A stretch of DNA of 64,000 nucleotides from Effrenium voratum. Its lineage: Eukaryota > Sar > Dinophyceae > Suessiales > Symbiodiniaceae. Where the stretch lies: assembly GCA_963377175.1 (NCBI GenBank), contig CAUJNA010001491.1, positions 652,011 to 716,010 on the forward strand. The letters are read 5' to 3'. The notes under the pieces were generated by a model. That model saw only the letters and a list, made by a program, of their open reading frames with translations, was not told the DNA's origin and ran no database searches. A program made the position numbers and the translations under genes. This document shows, one piece after another, positions 10,564 through 23,187 of this stretch. The stretch's first letter is position 1. The number at the start of each line of letters is the position of its first letter.

Positions 10564-11014
10564 GAGACTACCCTTCTCGATTGACATGGAAGCCGCCGGA
10601 CCCCTTAAACCTTAAGTTCCACGTACGGAGGCCAATTCAGGGAGCTTGCGGTCGTCTGGCCTGCTGCTGGCCAGGTGCATGCGGCCACGGATGTCACTGG
10701 CTTCGGGTTGCCAGGGGCCCCGGGCCCCGGGGTCTCGGCAACAGGGAGAGCTTTGGTGGGGCTTTCGTTAGTTTCAGCTTGTCTTTTTTGTTCCTAGGGG
10801 CTTTCTTTGTTTGAGGTTTTATACATATATATATATATAAATACATAGGGTCAGTGGTTGTTTACAGTATATCAGAGTGTGTTTCAATTTGTTGTTGTTT
10901 TCTAGGGGCTCACTTTCAGGTTACCCCTAGTTGCAGATTGGAACAGCCTGCCGCCGAAGTTGTATAGCCCCAGAAGGCCCCTGTGTATCTACAATTCCCA
11001 TGGTGTCGCTTGTT

Positions 11015-11122
11015 CATGGTTGTTGTTGAACATTTTACATTTTTGCTTACTGTGGTTTAGTGGGAATTCCCCACTTAACTGCTAAAATATATTTGTGTGC
11101 TCCCCTTCCAACGTCAACCAAG
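11015..11122 (+). mobile_element. Family D TIR element
   Basis: CATGGTTGTTGTTGAAC to CCAACGTCAACCAAG with the internal CACTTAACTGCTAAAAT shared by all copies. Confidence 0.82.
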
Positions 11123-11585
11123 TGCTGGGTAAATGGAACGTATTGTATAACCAGGGGTGCCAAATCAATCGATTCGCCAAGTTCAGTCGGAACCTGACCA
11201 GATGCCGGAACCCACTCACAAACAGCAATTGTTGACTGAGAAACCCAGCGACCCGTGTTCAAAGTTTGGCATAAGCCTTCTGTGAAGGACAAGGCGACAT
11301 TTGGAGAATATGCTCGAAGCATATTTCTTTTGTGGGGCAGCTTCCCTCTGAACCACCATTGAGGGTAATCTCCAGGATTTCACTTTTACGCTTTGGGGTG
11401 ATTTCCATCAAACGACTATTTAGGGGCAGTGTCTTGAGGTTTTTCCTCTGGACCAAAATGACCAGCCGGCTCATATTTCTAACCGTAATTTAGAGTCGGA
11501 AACCTTTGGAGATCGTGTCTTGGGGTCTAAACAAGGGAATAAAATCCCCAGTTTCAAATCCAAGGTCAAATGGCTACCGAGGCTA

Positions 11586-11690
11586 ACCTTCCATTTGCTT
11601 AAGATCGTTTTTCCCTGTTGGTTTTACGAACCTATCACCACTGGACGTATGTGCTGCATTTTTTCTGTGGACGAACAAGCAAATGCAAGG
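11586..11690 (+). mobile_element. Family A TIR element
   Basis: CCTTCCATTTGCTTAAG to AAGCAAATGCAAG, with the core CCCTGTTGGTTTTA and CTATCACCACTGGAC. Confidence 0.8.
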
Positions 11691-11913
11691 CAACCCGTTT
11701 TTGGATTTCACCAAAGCGCCTAGTGCACCATACACACTTTTGCGCTGGTTAAACCAGGGAGGTGGAGATGTGTGTGTGCAGTGCATTGCTTGTTGCTGGG
11801 AGAACTACCAGTAACAGCTTGAAGAAACCCTGCAAGCCTAGGAGGTAGGAGCTGGCTAAGCCGAGCTTTGTGGGTCAAAAAAACAACTCAAAAAACTTTG
11901 ATGTTTCACGCAG

Positions 11914-12007
11914 GCTGGGCCACCTCAAGGAGATGTTGACCCCAGAGGAGCCCGCGGAGCCTGCCGCAAAGCGGGCTCGGGCACTCGGTAGCTCCGAGGG
12001 GCATGGC
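11914..12007 (+). CDS. Exon-like open stretch, unknown
   Basis: CACGCAG acceptor, then LGHLKEMLTPEEPAEPAAKR and ARALGSSEGHG, then a GT donor at 12008. The composition and both splice-like edges favour a real exon of an unknown protein with a small basic patch (AAKRAR). Confidence 0.35.
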
Positions 12008-12250
12008 GTTTCGCAATGGCGGAGGCTACCCCGCCCTAAACAATTAGGAAAATGCATTGGATATTTTGTTTGGCCTTCCTTTATAACCCCACCAAAATGG
12101 GCCCCGAACAAAAACAAAGAACTTTAAACCTTAATGTACTGTTATGCAATGATATTGTAATGAAACATAACAGCTTCCCCAGAGGGTCAATCCTCAGATT
12201 AAAATTGGTTCAGAGAGAATGTCGTTTGCAGGAGAAGGTAGCTGTAGGTG

Positions 12251-12329
12251 CTTACTTCCTGAGTTCGTGGACTTTATGTTTGTTGGGAGAACCATTCTAG
12301 ATGTAAACAAAATCCACTCAAGAAGTGAG
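12251..12329 (+). mobile_element. Family B TIR element
   Basis: TTACTTCCTGAGTTCGTGGAC to CCACTCAAGAAGTGAG, read as two inverted ends; the centre (TTGGGAGAACCATT) is shortened. Confidence 0.72.
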
Positions 12330-13880
12330 TTGAGGACGCATCTGGAAACTAGATACGGTTTGAATTGAGCCTTAGGGGTGCCCCGCGTCAGAGTTTGGTA
12401 CTGCTTAGTATTGGATGCCGAAAGCGTTCCGTTGTAATCGGTGGCATTCATTGATCCAATTTCAAGATTAATGCAGTGCAATGTGCTGTAGTTGTAGCGT
12501 AAGAATGTGCAGTGTAGTGCGGTGCAATGACATGTATGTATAGATGCATGTTCCTCAATGATTTCCACTACTTCTCAACCTCCACTTTGGTTGTCCATGG
12601 CAGCAGGAAGGGGAAATAAAACACCTCAGACTGCAAAGAATGCAACTCCACGGCCTCGAAGTATTGAAGACCCCCCCGAGAAATCCTCACCCCCTTAAAA
12701 ATGGAATTGGGGGAGGGGCGCGATCCCTGGAATTCTATTCAATTCATGGTTGCATGTCCCCCTTTTACGAGGAAGACTCCAAAAATGGAATCGGGTGCTG
12801 GACCCCCCTTTTCTCCCGCCCCTCTATCGGCAGGGAGGATCCGGGGAATTGGATCTTCGCCACTTGAGGCGCGAAGTAACGGCAGCGCTCCCAGCTGGAC
12901 GTTGAAGGGGCGATCGATTCGGTGCGTCGGGTAAGTGGCTAGCAAGCTTTATAACCCACAGCGACTTATGACCATGGTGTTCGTCGATTACAACTAGGCT
13001 TACTAACCACTTACGAAGTAGAATGACCCTTTAAGTAGAAGAGTGACCTTGCTTCATGGGGGATGGGGGGAGAGGAAGGGGGGAGCCCTTGGGGCCTTAT
13101 GAAGGCCTGAAAGGCAATTTTTTAGGCTCCTCCACCCCCATAGTCACTTTGCTTCGGTCTTGCGCTGCTATCTTGGAGTTTTGATCGGGCTTTCCCAGAA
13201 GCCTGGTTGCAACTTCCATTTCGCACATAAGGTTTGTTAGCATTTAATCCAAAATTCCTGGATCAAAATGTAAGTCATGTGCTGTTTGGGGGCCAAATTT
13301 GGACAAGATTGATGAGGCAGTTTCTTTCGAGCTTGTTCCTGAGCTTTCAACTCCCCTCACGAATTGTCTCGACACGTGCATCTCTAAAGACTCCTCTCCT
13401 AGGTTTGAGACAGGGAACGGTTGAAGACACTTTCTTCGCTCGCCCGCTTCGCGTTTCTCCCCACCCCCGCAGGACTGAAGAGTCGTTTTTTTTAGCACCA
13501 GACCGCTCCTGAAGGGCAGGCGCCGCATGAGACTTTAAGTGCTCGTCAGATGCCCATGCCAGGGGTGAAAATGTTCACTCTGGTCAAAAGTCTGCGAGTG
13601 TTGCTTTGACAAGCTGCGCGTGACAACATCTGACCTAGCAAGAGTGTGGAATAAGCCAAGATGTGTATGAGTCTTTGTTGGCTTAAGGGAGTTTGGCTTG
13701 CCAATCATTCTGGAAAAAACTCCCCGCTTAGAAATCTTTAGCATTTAGCAAACTATGTATGTGGCTCCTTGCTTAAGCTTACAGTCAGATTCCACGCCTT
13801 GGACCTCAACAGGTACATCCGCAAAGCACCCGATTCATCAGGATTCGGATCCTCCAAATCAGCTGGTAAATGTGATGACA
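12330..13880. other. No recognised gene
   Basis: Holds a GTGCAATG-rich stretch (12470-12535) and C-rich patches; no TIR family and no convincing exon seen. Confidence 0.4.
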
Positions 13881-14369
13881 AGCTGTGTGTGTGTGGGTGT
13901 GTGTGTTTCATTTTTTAAGGTTTAAAGAAAAGCCTCAAAGGGCAACCACGTGGCCCAAATGGCCAACATGCATCCTTTTGGCTGCAAGGGTTGCCAAGGC
14001 CGAGGCACCTTGGGCGCTCTCTTGCACTCGCAGGCTCGCGAGCAAGCTGAGAGGGCGGTCAGGGAAGTGGAATTTTATTTCTGTCTCAGTGCTACCTACG
14101 GGAAGTGGTCCTATATGTATGACCCTTGCATATGCCCATGGACCCTGGCTTTACCCTTCAAAAGACGAATCTCATTTTGAAGGGACTGGGGTTGCCAGAT
14201 GTATTTTTGGAAATCCTGCTGAGCGGGTGGATTACCTAAACATTGCATTCAGAAACTCGAGGTGGTTGCTGCTTCTCGCAGCGCATACGACCCTCTGCGC
14301 AGATCGGCGTGGTCGGTGCGCACCAGGATGCTGGCGCCGAGTTGCCTTCACTGAGAACGACGCGCGCCC

Positions 14370-14640
14370 AAACTTGTGCCGATAAACTTGCAGAGAGATT
14401 GTCACAGAGAGATTCGTTGCACAGAGCACTTGCACAGACTGCTTGCGCGGAGCAATATTTGCATCAAAAAACTTGCGCGAACAAGCTTGCAAAGAGAAAC
14501 TTGCGCAAAGAGCTTGTGACCCTCCGCAGATCACTAGCACGCAGAGCATTTGCAGAGCAACTGGCGTGGAGGTGCTCCGAATGCGAAGCTTGCAGAAAGA
14601 CTCTTGCAGCTACGGCTGGAGGATTTCCAACACTGAATCA
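14370..14640 (+). repeat. Degenerate short repeat rich in ACTTGCxxAGAG
   Basis: CTTGC(A/G)(C/A)(A/G) followed by GAGA/GAGC words recurs every 20-30 bp on one strand. It could be a decayed minisatellite related in style to the one at 60225. Confidence 0.55.
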
Positions 14641-14669
14641 TTCTCAGAGAGGGACGTTCGCATAGCAAA

Positions 14670-14782
14670 ACTTCCATTTGCTTAAGAATATGTGTTTATT
14701 TGTCCGCGTTGGTTTTAAAGGGAATCCATCACTACTGGAAGTATTTTTATTTTTATTTTCAGGGGGCTTAGGCAAATAGCAG
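14670..14782 (+). mobile_element. Family A TIR element
   Basis: ACTTCCATTTGCTTAAGAAT to GGCAAATAGCAG, with the full core GTTGGTTTTAAAGGGAATC and TCACTACTGGAAGTAT. Flanked by AGCAAAA and AGCAGAAA. Confidence 0.82.
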
Positions 14783-15390
14783 AAACGTTTTTGCAGCCAA
14801 AAAGAAGAGCTGCAGAGCCGTGGCAGAGCCGCAGCGGCAGAGCGGCGCCTTGCACGCACATGTGAGCACACAGATGGAGGTCGCTCTCTCTCGGTATGTT
14901 TTTGGGCTACCCGCCATTCTAGGTCTAGATTCGTACCCAGTGGTTTTTTGCCCTTCCCGCGAAATCTCGCAGAAGGGATTGTTTTTGTTGGTTCTCTGAA
15001 AATTACACTTGCTCTTTCCGGAGTTACTAGCAAATCGTGCACACGAAATCCCTGGCGGAAGCTACCTTCCTCAACTTCCAGAAGCAATTCCACTGCGGAA
15101 GGCCTTGGACGCACTTATATATATATATATAAAACATGCTCGCAGAAGGTACCCTATACACCGCGGAAGGTTTGCGGAAGTTGGACCCATGCGTCCGTTC
15201 AATTTTAAAAAGGAATAAGAACCTCTACTCAATAACATGAGTTGATTTGTTGTGTTCTTGCCAACCAACTCGGGTCAGCCAATGGACTTCGGTGACGTGC
15301 GGCGATCAGGGTCACTGGTTGCAACTGTCAGGCTGTGCCCTTGCTGCCTCAGGCGGGGTGAATGAACGCGTCCAACCCTCCCACCCCCCA

Positions 15391-15508
15391 TACTGTGGAT
15401 GGACGAAATTCTGCACCACCTGAAAAACCCCAGGATGATGCTTCCCCTGTAAATACCGAAGGTCTGCTAGGGTTTCAATGTGGTGCAGGATTTCGTCCAC
15501 CCACAGTA
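15391..15508. mobile_element. Family T TIR element
   Basis: TACTGTGGATGGACGAAATT pairs with GATTTCGTCCACCCACAGTA, continuing into CTGCACCA/TGGTGCAG, an inverted repeat of about 28 bp. One of the best-preserved TIR pairs in the window. Confidence 0.85.
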
Positions 15509-17464
15509 GGCCAGACGGTCATTTTTGGTGGTTCGATATCGTGGCTACCAGGGGTCGCTGGGCTTCCGATTGAAAAGTTGCAGTGTTCGGGTGCGGTCCG
15601 TTGAAACGATCGCCATTCTGGAAGGTCCAACGGAAATCGAGGAACCCCTATGTACAGATAGGCCTACCCTGAAGAAATAAAACCCAAAGGTGCAGGTTTG
15701 GGGGGGCGGGGGACCGTCACACACGACATATGTGCCATGCTCACAAGACGCCTTTACTTGGATTTGGGGCCATGCACTCTGGTACAGCCCCCGTTTATAA
15801 AGGAAGCCGGCCAGCTTGAGGAGGGGTCCTTTAGTTTCTTTCAGCACCCTTTTAGGTGTCCCACTTGTTTGGCTCTGCTTTTGTATTGGGGCAAGTGTCG
15901 GAGTGGAGCTAAGGTTTATTGGTCAAATCTGGCCAAAAGTGAAGCAAGCAATACGCGAAAGGGCAAACCCCCAGGGTTCGGAAAGCTTAGCGGAAGTCTC
16001 CGGAAAGTTCGTTGCCTTGCTCTCCAAAGCCAGCGGTAGCCTCCATTGGCCTTGATTGCTCTCACATGTCCAAAGCAGATTCGCCCCTGTTTTGCGCTCC
16101 GCTTCGTGGCACGATCCAAGAAGGCCGGCCTTTTGTTCTTCATCCCGCTGTAAGCTTCTCAGCCGGGGAGGCAAAAACCATAAGCCCAATCCGAATCTAA
16201 ACGGGCTTCAGCTTGCACAGGACAGCCGTGTCACAGGGACAAACAAACCAGGCGGCCCCGGAAACGGGCCACGAGGCAATGGCAAGCGAAGAGTACCCGA
16301 GGCCAAGGACCTTGCTGTGGACGAGCAATGTGTGCCCCCCCCAGCGTTTTGTGGCCGCAACGTGCCCCCTGCGGGGCCCATTTGCTCAAGCGGTTTGCAC
16401 GTTCAATCGGTTCGAACCGCTTTTAATTGGCGTTTGTCTTTTGGGGGGAGCCAAATTTACCGGAAAAAAGAAGAAGTCGCGTTTCAATTCCTAGGATTGG
16501 ACCAGCCGGTTAAATATCCAAGGGCGGGGGTGTCTGAAATCAGGAGACCCAGAAAATGGTCAGTCTCCTCTTGGGTTTTCCTTTAAAGCAGCCCCTCAAG
16601 AAACGGCAAAATATATGTTGCTTTTTCTCCGTGCTCTTTTGCAGAAGAAATGAACCGAGCAGCATTCCGAAAGCCACTCCCAGATGGCTTCCAAAAGCGT
16701 GCTGGTTTAGGAGGGGCTCGTTTTTGCAGAGCCCTTTGAGTAGGACCAGCCGAATGGATCTGGCATCATTGTTGGTTCTTCGTTTGCACGTTTGACCTTG
16801 AAATCAAATTACTGTAGTCTTCTCGAGTTGGAATCTCCCTTCCTGTTTTGAGATGTTAGCTTGCCTTCGTGCACCCCACCCGCACGAAATGAATTAATTG
16901 AGAACCCTCCTCCCGCATCAATGAACGCTAAGTGATTTCCACAGATTGATTAGACAGGGCAAATGCATACAAGAAGGGTGAGGCCGCATACACATACAGC
17001 ATGACTCCGGAGCATAGGCTTGTTGACAGTCGGCTCTTTGTGGCTCCCCACACTCGGCCGAATGGACAATTTCCCTCCCTCAACTCTTGTCCTTTCCGCG
17101 CCTTCCGCCCACGCCCTCCCACCGCCCTCTCCTCATCCCCCTTCATTGAATCGCCGGATAAAGTGTGATTCCTTCATGAGGAGTCCGTAAAATTCGCCAC
17201 AGCAACCCCATCGGCCTACTTAAAGGTGCAGGGTACGCAGTAAGTGGTGTGTAAGCCAGGTTCGAAGCCACTGAACGCAGACTGAAAAAAACATGCTTGT
17301 TGCGGTTTGATTTCTACCCACCTGACAAACCCTGCCCAATTAAGTCGTGAAGATGAACAATTTCAAAAGAGCCCCCAGGCTTCTGATGATCCCCCAGACG
17401 GCAAACCAGGTTGATAGGCCATGTATTGGTGAAGATGCCCTTTCAGCGGCGGAACGCCGTGCTT
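15509..17464. other. No recognised gene
   Basis: Several open frames of 60-176 codons overlap on both strands (15700-16590) without family resemblance or splice-like edges. A G-rich run lies at 15700. Confidence 0.35.
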
Positions 17465-17614
17465 GAGACGAGGACAAGGCCTCGGTGCACCGCTTCCTCC
17501 GCCCCTGTTACCGGGACGCGACGCATGGCGCGTCTGAGGTGCCCGGCGGCTCGGTGAATAACTTGAAGATGGTGGAGCCCGTCACCAGATTCGCCCAGGC
17601 GGTGCCGGAGATGT
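17465..17614 (+). CDS. Exon-like open stretch, unknown
   Basis: DEDKASVHRFLRPCYRDATH, GASEVPGGSVNNLKMVEPVT and RFAQAVPEM. GC-rich and amino-acid balanced, followed by T-rich sequence and a family U element. No family recognised; the reverse strand is also open, so strand is not certain. Confidence 0.35.
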
Positions 17615-17696
17615 GTGGATGTTACAAAATACGTATATGTTCGCAAATATTGGTTTGGAAACCACAGGCTGAAAAAAAGAAGCAGATTTGTTTGTC

Positions 17697-17795
17697 TCCA
17701 AATTGGACCCTCAAAATTGGGTGGTTTTCCTTTTCCTCCCCCTGAAAATAAGAAAAAAACAGGGGCACCATCAAAAGGGACACCCCCACAGTTGC
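17697..17795 (+). mobile_element. Family U element
   Basis: CCCTCAAAATTGGGTGGTTTT, CCTTTTCCTCCCCCTG, AGGGACACCCCCACAG. Just downstream of an exon-like stretch. Confidence 0.5.
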
Positions 17796-17899
17796 ATGTT
17801 AAAAAAATACGTATATGCTTTCGCAGGTAGCGAGTGGTTTGGGTTGGCGGTTTGGATTTGCAATTGAACCCCTGGTTCTTGTGGGTAAATGGGAAGCTA

Positions 17900-19190
17900 C
17901 CCTTAGGCACCAAACCGCCAATCCAAAAACCACCGGTTAGTGGGAACCTTTAAAAAAAAAGCGGATGGGTGTGTCTCTCAAAATGGGAGGCCGCTCAAAT
18001 GTCGGCCCCTTTAAAACCACCCCACAAATGCGTACCATCAAAGAAAAGACACACCACCCATAGCACACTTGCATGGGAAATTGGCCATTTGGACCAGCAG
18101 TAGCCGGCAACCTAGCATGCTAGGTGTCTTAAACCAAGAAAATCCAGGAGACCCTTAAAAAAAAAAATCAAAAACATCTGGAGCACCTCAAGGGACCCCC
18201 CCTGCCCAAAGATTCCCTGACCCCCAAAACAGATACCCCGAAAAGAGATCCGAGGGGAATCGGGCCCGTCAGCCTCGGATCGGCATCGAAGTGGTGTCTC
18301 AAACACCCCCCTTTTCTTTGTAGTGCAAAAGGGGCAGCCACAAGGAACACCACCCCTTCTGGCGGCTCCCCTTAAAAAAACCACTGGTCCAAATGGCAAG
18401 TGCCCCATGGATGGTCTATGGCGAGAACGGGAAAACATATGGGGGGTGGCTTTTTGATGGTGGTTTTAAAGGCCACCCATATGTTTTCAAACAGAAAGTC
18501 TACGAGGATGAGTAATGATTTGATTGATCCAGAACCCCAAAGTTTGGCACGGCGATGCGTGAAAGTCTGTGGTTTTCCCTTTGGTTTCAAGATGTTTCAA
18601 GGCCAGGAGCCTCAAAAAGGCACAGACTCGCATGAACCAAAGCCGATGTCCAGATTACTTCTCGCGAATCCCTCCCTAAGCCGCGAGAGTTGGGGTAGCC
18701 CGATATACCCTGTACATGTGCAGTGGCATGCCACGTAGGATGCAGCCTTGGCATGTAGTTACCTAAGTGTTTCTTGAAGTCTTTGGATTTCTTGGGTGAT
18801 TAAAGGTGAACCCAAAGGCAACCCCTCGGCATTGTTCGAGGCCTGGCAAATCCATTCAACGCCATGTAAGGGGTTCAGGTGTGGCTGTGCACCTAGGCCT
18901 GTGGGTTGCTTCCTTGTTCAGCCTTGAGGGAGTTTCTACTTTCCACAAAGACAATTGCCAAGAAAAGAGTGCCCTTCTTCCCCTTCTATTTGCTGAACTA
19001 AATGCTTTGCATTTTCCCCAGAGAATCTATCACTAGTGGCTATGCCTTTTTGGGGGGACTTAAGCAAATGGATCATTGCCAAGAGACATGCCCTTCTTGT
19101 ATGGCCACTTGGGGTTTGGGGGTCGGGGTAGGGTGTGGTGTGCGCAGCCTCCTGTGTGAATGTTATTGACTCTCCGATTCCTACTGCTTT
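17900..19190. other. Family U-like fragments, no recognised gene
   Basis: CCTTTAAA-ACCACCCC and CCCTTAAAAA words recur (17950, 18010, 18155, 18370, 18460), suggesting several decayed U-type copies. ACATATGGGGGGTGGC and GCCACCCATATGTTTTC near 18440-18490 form an inverted pair. Confidence 0.4.
18983..19073 (+). mobile_element. Family A TIR element, short
   Basis: CTTCTATTTGCTGAAC to CTTAAGCAAATGGA; the middle is shortened but CTATCACTAGTGGC is kept. Confidence 0.72.
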
Positions 19191-19193
19191 CCC

Positions 19194-19254
19194 TCGGTAT
19201 AGCCAGGGTAGCCCTGAGTCGCTTAGCTTCGGTATAGCCAGGGTAGCCCTGAAT
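19194..19254 (+). repeat. Direct 23-bp repeat pair
   Basis: CGGTATAGCCAGGGTAGCCC plus TGA occurs at 19195 and again 36 bp later. Confidence 0.8.
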
Positions 19255-19337
19255 TAAAGCCCTTTCTGGTGTTCCTAGGCCGTTTTGCTCATGCTCAAGG
19301 TAGTCTTTGGCTTTTGCCTGGAATCAACCTGGGTATG

Positions 19338-19423
19338 TGGCTCAAAATTGGGGGACGCAACAAATGGCCGTGTTCCTTTTGGTTTTCCTTTTAAACCAAC
19401 CCAAGAAAAGGTGCCCTCAAAAA
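19338..19423 (+). mobile_element. Family U element
   Basis: GTGGCTCAAAATTGGGG, GTTCCTTTTGGTTTTCCTTT, TAAACCAACC and GGTGCCCTCAAAAAC; similar words occur in order at 17697, 26845 and 46098. Confidence 0.55.
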
Positions 19424-19564
19424 CCAGCACCCAGCTGACATCTACAGGACCCCCAACCGGTCGGGCTGTCCGCATCTCCGCATCCATGAGTCACCCCTAA
19501 AGGTGCCCTCCATATTATATATAGATATATACACATAGAGCTTAGCCTAGACCCTAAACCACAT

Positions 19565-19665
19565 CTCACTTCTTGAGTTCCTGAACTTACAACTGTTTGG
19601 GTTTGGACCATGTTTGTTGTAAATATAAAGTGTGGACTTGTTTTGCCGGTGCACTCGGGAAGTAA
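19565..19665 (+). mobile_element. Family B TIR element
   Basis: CTCACTTCTTGAGTTCCTG to GCACTCGGGAAGTAA with the core GGGTTTGGACCATGTTT...GTGGACTTGTTTTG. Confidence 0.75.
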
Positions 19666-19799
19666 TATACATATATGTGTAAGTGTGTGAACATACACAA
19701 ACAGATATATAGTCCCTTGGTGTGTCAACACCGAAATCATTCGATATTTAGAAAAGCAAGGATCAACATATTGTGATGGAGCACTCTGCACATGTACAC

Positions 19800-21038
19800 A
19801 CACACATATATATATATATACATATATATTTTCATATACATATTCCAGATGCAATATGTGTATAGTACAAGGAATATATATATATATATGTACGTATACA
19901 TATATCTATATTGAGGCTTGGCTCGATCCCCACGTGACGTCTTCCCGGGTGAAATCCATTCGGATGGCACGATTTCCGATTTTCTCGACGCAGGGGGTCT
20001 CCAAGCAGATGCAGCTGCTGCTGGCGGACGCCGGGGCACTCAGAGGACCCGTTTAAGACGTGCAGGGCTGGGTTCCCTGGTTTGGACCATGTTTGTTATG
20101 TTCCGTTTTTGGGGCCGGGTCCCTGTCAGGTTCCATGTTACTTGGTGGGAGGGTGAATTAAAAAAGTGCAAGAATGGTGCCGTGAAACAAGAACTTTTAG
20201 CTGGTGTCCGCCAAGGATCTTATTTTGTCTTGTTTTGGGAAAACGGTGGGTTGGCTTGGGTTTGGGGACAAGGGTCCTACACATTAGCTTCCCAATTGAG
20301 AAGCAAGGGCTGGCAGTGCTTCCACCTAAATCGAGTTTTGTGTTCGTTCGGGGCGAAAGAGGAATCCCATTCTTTTTCTTGGATCGCTGAGCGGCGACTT
20401 TGCAGTGCAAAGCGAATTTGTCTTCCGAACCACCAATGATGCAGCCGTTAAATCGGGGACAGCCCGCGTTTGCCACAAAGCAGAGGTCCCTTTGATTGAG
20501 AACGAGTTTTCGGGCCAACTCCTTTGGGTGAAATCAACTCCCTGAGTAGCCCTGGACTTGACGAGGACCATTTCACAAGGCAAGCACACAGTTTAAGCGC
20601 GCAACTTCCTGGGAGGCAAAGTGGACACGGGAGAATTTTGTGTCTTTCACCTTGTTAGATGCTTCAAACTCTCGCAAGGATCCTCAGATGTCTTGGTGGC
20701 GGCGTCACCACTGTTCTGCCAAAAGGAAATCGGAGCGAGTCGGAGTCGAAGCCTGGAACGCGAAGCTCCGTGTAGGTAGGTGTCAAGGCACATTTTGTCA
20801 AGCCAAGGCGTTTATGAAAGACTGCAGCCGAAACTCGGTTGCAGCCGAAAGCTAAGATCTGGAGTGCTTTTGGATTACACTCTGTCGAACAATGCCAGAC
20901 GCTCCTAGGCGTTTTGTTTTCCTCGTCCACGATTGTCTGAAGGGAGTAACTTGAGAGTAACTTGTGTTTCCGAAAGCTAAGACCTGGAGTCCTTTTCAAA
21001 AAAAGAAAGTTTCCTCTTATCTGAAGAGAGTAACTTCA
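19800..21038. other. AT dinucleotide tracts and unassigned sequence
   Basis: TA-rich tracts to 19910, then mixed sequence with short open frames (RVKSIRMARFPIFSTQGVSK at about 19945) and no clear gene. Confidence 0.35.
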
Positions 21039-21163
21039 CAAGGTCTCCTGGTCTCCTGGTCCTTGGTCTCCTGTGTCTTGTCTCCTGGTCTCCTGGTCTC
21101 CTGGTCTCCTGGTCTCCTGGTCTCTTGGTCTCCTGGTCTGCTGGTCTCCTGGCCTGCTCTCCT
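21039..21163 (+). repeat. TCTCCTGG tandem array
   Basis: About a dozen units of GGTCTCCT with small variations, immediately before the telomere-like tract. Confidence 0.9.
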
Positions 21164-21164
21164 A

Positions 21165-22822
21165 CCCGAAACCGACCCTAAACCAAACTACACTCACCCT
21201 AAACCAACCCAAAACCAACCTACAAACCAACCTTGAAACCGACCCTGCGCAACTTTTAAACCAACCCTAAACCCGCCCTAAACCAATCCTAAACCCACCC
21301 TAAACCTACCCTAAACCTACCCTAAGCCAACCTAAAACCACCCTAAACCCAACCTAAACCTACCCTAAACCAACCAAAATCCACCCACCGCAAACAAACC
21401 CAACACCCTCCCTAAACCCACCCTAAACCCACCCTAAACAGACCCTAAACTAAACCTAAACCCACCCTAAACCAATCCTAAACCAACCCCAAACCCACCC
21501 GAAACTCCAAACCCACCCGAAACCCAACCAAAATTAACCCTAAACCAACCTTGAAACCAACCCTACACAACCTTAAGCCAACCCTAAACCCAGCCTAAAC
21601 CAACCCTTAACCCAACCCTAAAGCAACCCTAAACTCACCCTAAACCCGCAAACCAACCCTACACCTACCCGAAGCCAACCTAAAACCACCCTAAACCCAA
21701 CCTAAACCTACCCTAAACCAACCAAAATCCACCCACCGCAAACAAACCCAAAACCCTCCCTAACCCACCCTAAACCCACCCTAAACAGACCCTAAACTAA
21801 ACCTAAACCCACCCTAAACCAATCCAAAACCAACCCTAAACCAACCTAAGCCAACCCCAAACCTACCCGAAACCCAACCAAAATTAACCCTAAACCAACC
21901 TTGAAACCAACCCTACACAACCTTAAGCCAACCCTAAACCCAGCCTAAACCAACCCTTAACCCAACCCTAAACCAACCCTAAACCTGCCCTAACCCTACC
22001 CTACACTTACCCTAAACCACCGTAAACTTAGCCTAAACCATCCCTTAACCCAACCCTAAACCAACCCTTAGCCACGTAAACCGGCACTAAACCCAGCCTA
22101 AGCCCACCCGAAAACTACACTAAACAGACCCAACACCAACCTAAGCCAACCCTAAACCCGCCCTAAACCTGCCCGAGACCTACCCTAAATTTTCCTTAAA
22201 AACCATAAACAACTTTCAAGCCCCAAACCAAACCTAAACCCACCCTAAACCAAGCCTTAGCCCAGCCAAACCAACCCTAAAGCAACCCTAACCAAACCTC
22301 ATCCAACCCTAAACCCACCCTAAACCAACCCTACTGACCTTCAACCGACCCTAAACTCTAAACCAGCCCTAAACCCACCCACCCTAAACCCACCCACCCT
22401 AAACCCACCCTAAACCTACCCGAGGCCAACCTAGAACCACCCTAAACCCAACCTAAACCAACCCTAAACCAACCTAAGCCAAAGCCAAACCCTCCCAGCC
22501 TAAACAAACCCTAAACCTGCCCTAACCCTACCCTACACTTACCCTAAACCACCGTAAACTTAGCCTAAACCATCCCTTAACCCAACCCTAAACCATTCCC
22601 AGGCCAACCCTAAGCCACCCCTAAACCCACCCTAAACCCACCCTAAAGCAACCCTAAACCCACCCTAAACCCGCAAACCAACACCTAAACCTACCCTAAA
22701 CCAACCTAAATCCACCCACCGTAAACAAACCCTAAACCGTCCCTAAACCAAGCCTGAACCCACCCCAAACCCATCCGAAACCCAACCTACATTAACCCTA
22801 CACAACCTTAAGCCAACCCTAC
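21165..22822 (+). repeat. Degenerate CCCTAAA telomere-like tract (1.66 kb)
   Basis: Almost continuous CCCTAAA(C/CC)AAC words, the complement of TTTAGGG-type telomere repeat, with many substitutions. A higher-order period of about 350 bp is visible: CAACCAAAATCCACCC at 21371 and 21719, AAATTAACCC at 21531 and 21881. A further pair lies 532 bp apart (AAACCTGCCC at 21981 and 22513). It is internal to the window, with ordinary sequence on both sides. Confidence 0.85.
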
Positions 22823-22844
22823 AGGGATTTAACCGATGCTAGAT

Positions 22845-23120
22845 TCGTTGATAGAACTGCGCTTGTATCTGAAAAGTTGTGATTTTCGAACTGGAGCTGC
22901 CAAAGTGACCTTCGCGTACTGCGCTTGTATTGGAAAGTGTCCATTTTACAGCTGGAGCCGTAAAATGCGCGCGCTGTTGCCCGAAAATGATGTAAATTAC
23001 AGCGTTTTTGCACCCCCAGGCCAGATAATTTGATTTTGATCCTGTAAATAATTTGTTTTTGATCCGGGTGTCGATAATTTCTTTTTGATCCCGTAAATAA
23101 TTATTTTTTGATCCTGCACC
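22845..23120 (+). repeat. Paired and tandem repeats after the telomere-like tract
   Basis: ACTGCGCTTGTAT starts two related ~63-bp units (22857, 22919). Then four units of about 25-32 bp ending TTTTTGATCC (GTAAATAATT...) lie at 23025-23120. Confidence 0.7.
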
Positions 23121-23187
23121 CCCTGTAGAAAGACTACTTTCCTCTTGGAAAGGGGATCTGTGCACTTCCATGTTGGTGGGAGGGTAG

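Noticed and set aside
21165..22822. A true chromosome end
   Set aside because: Unique sequence and TIR elements continue on both sides and the repeat is strongly diverged.
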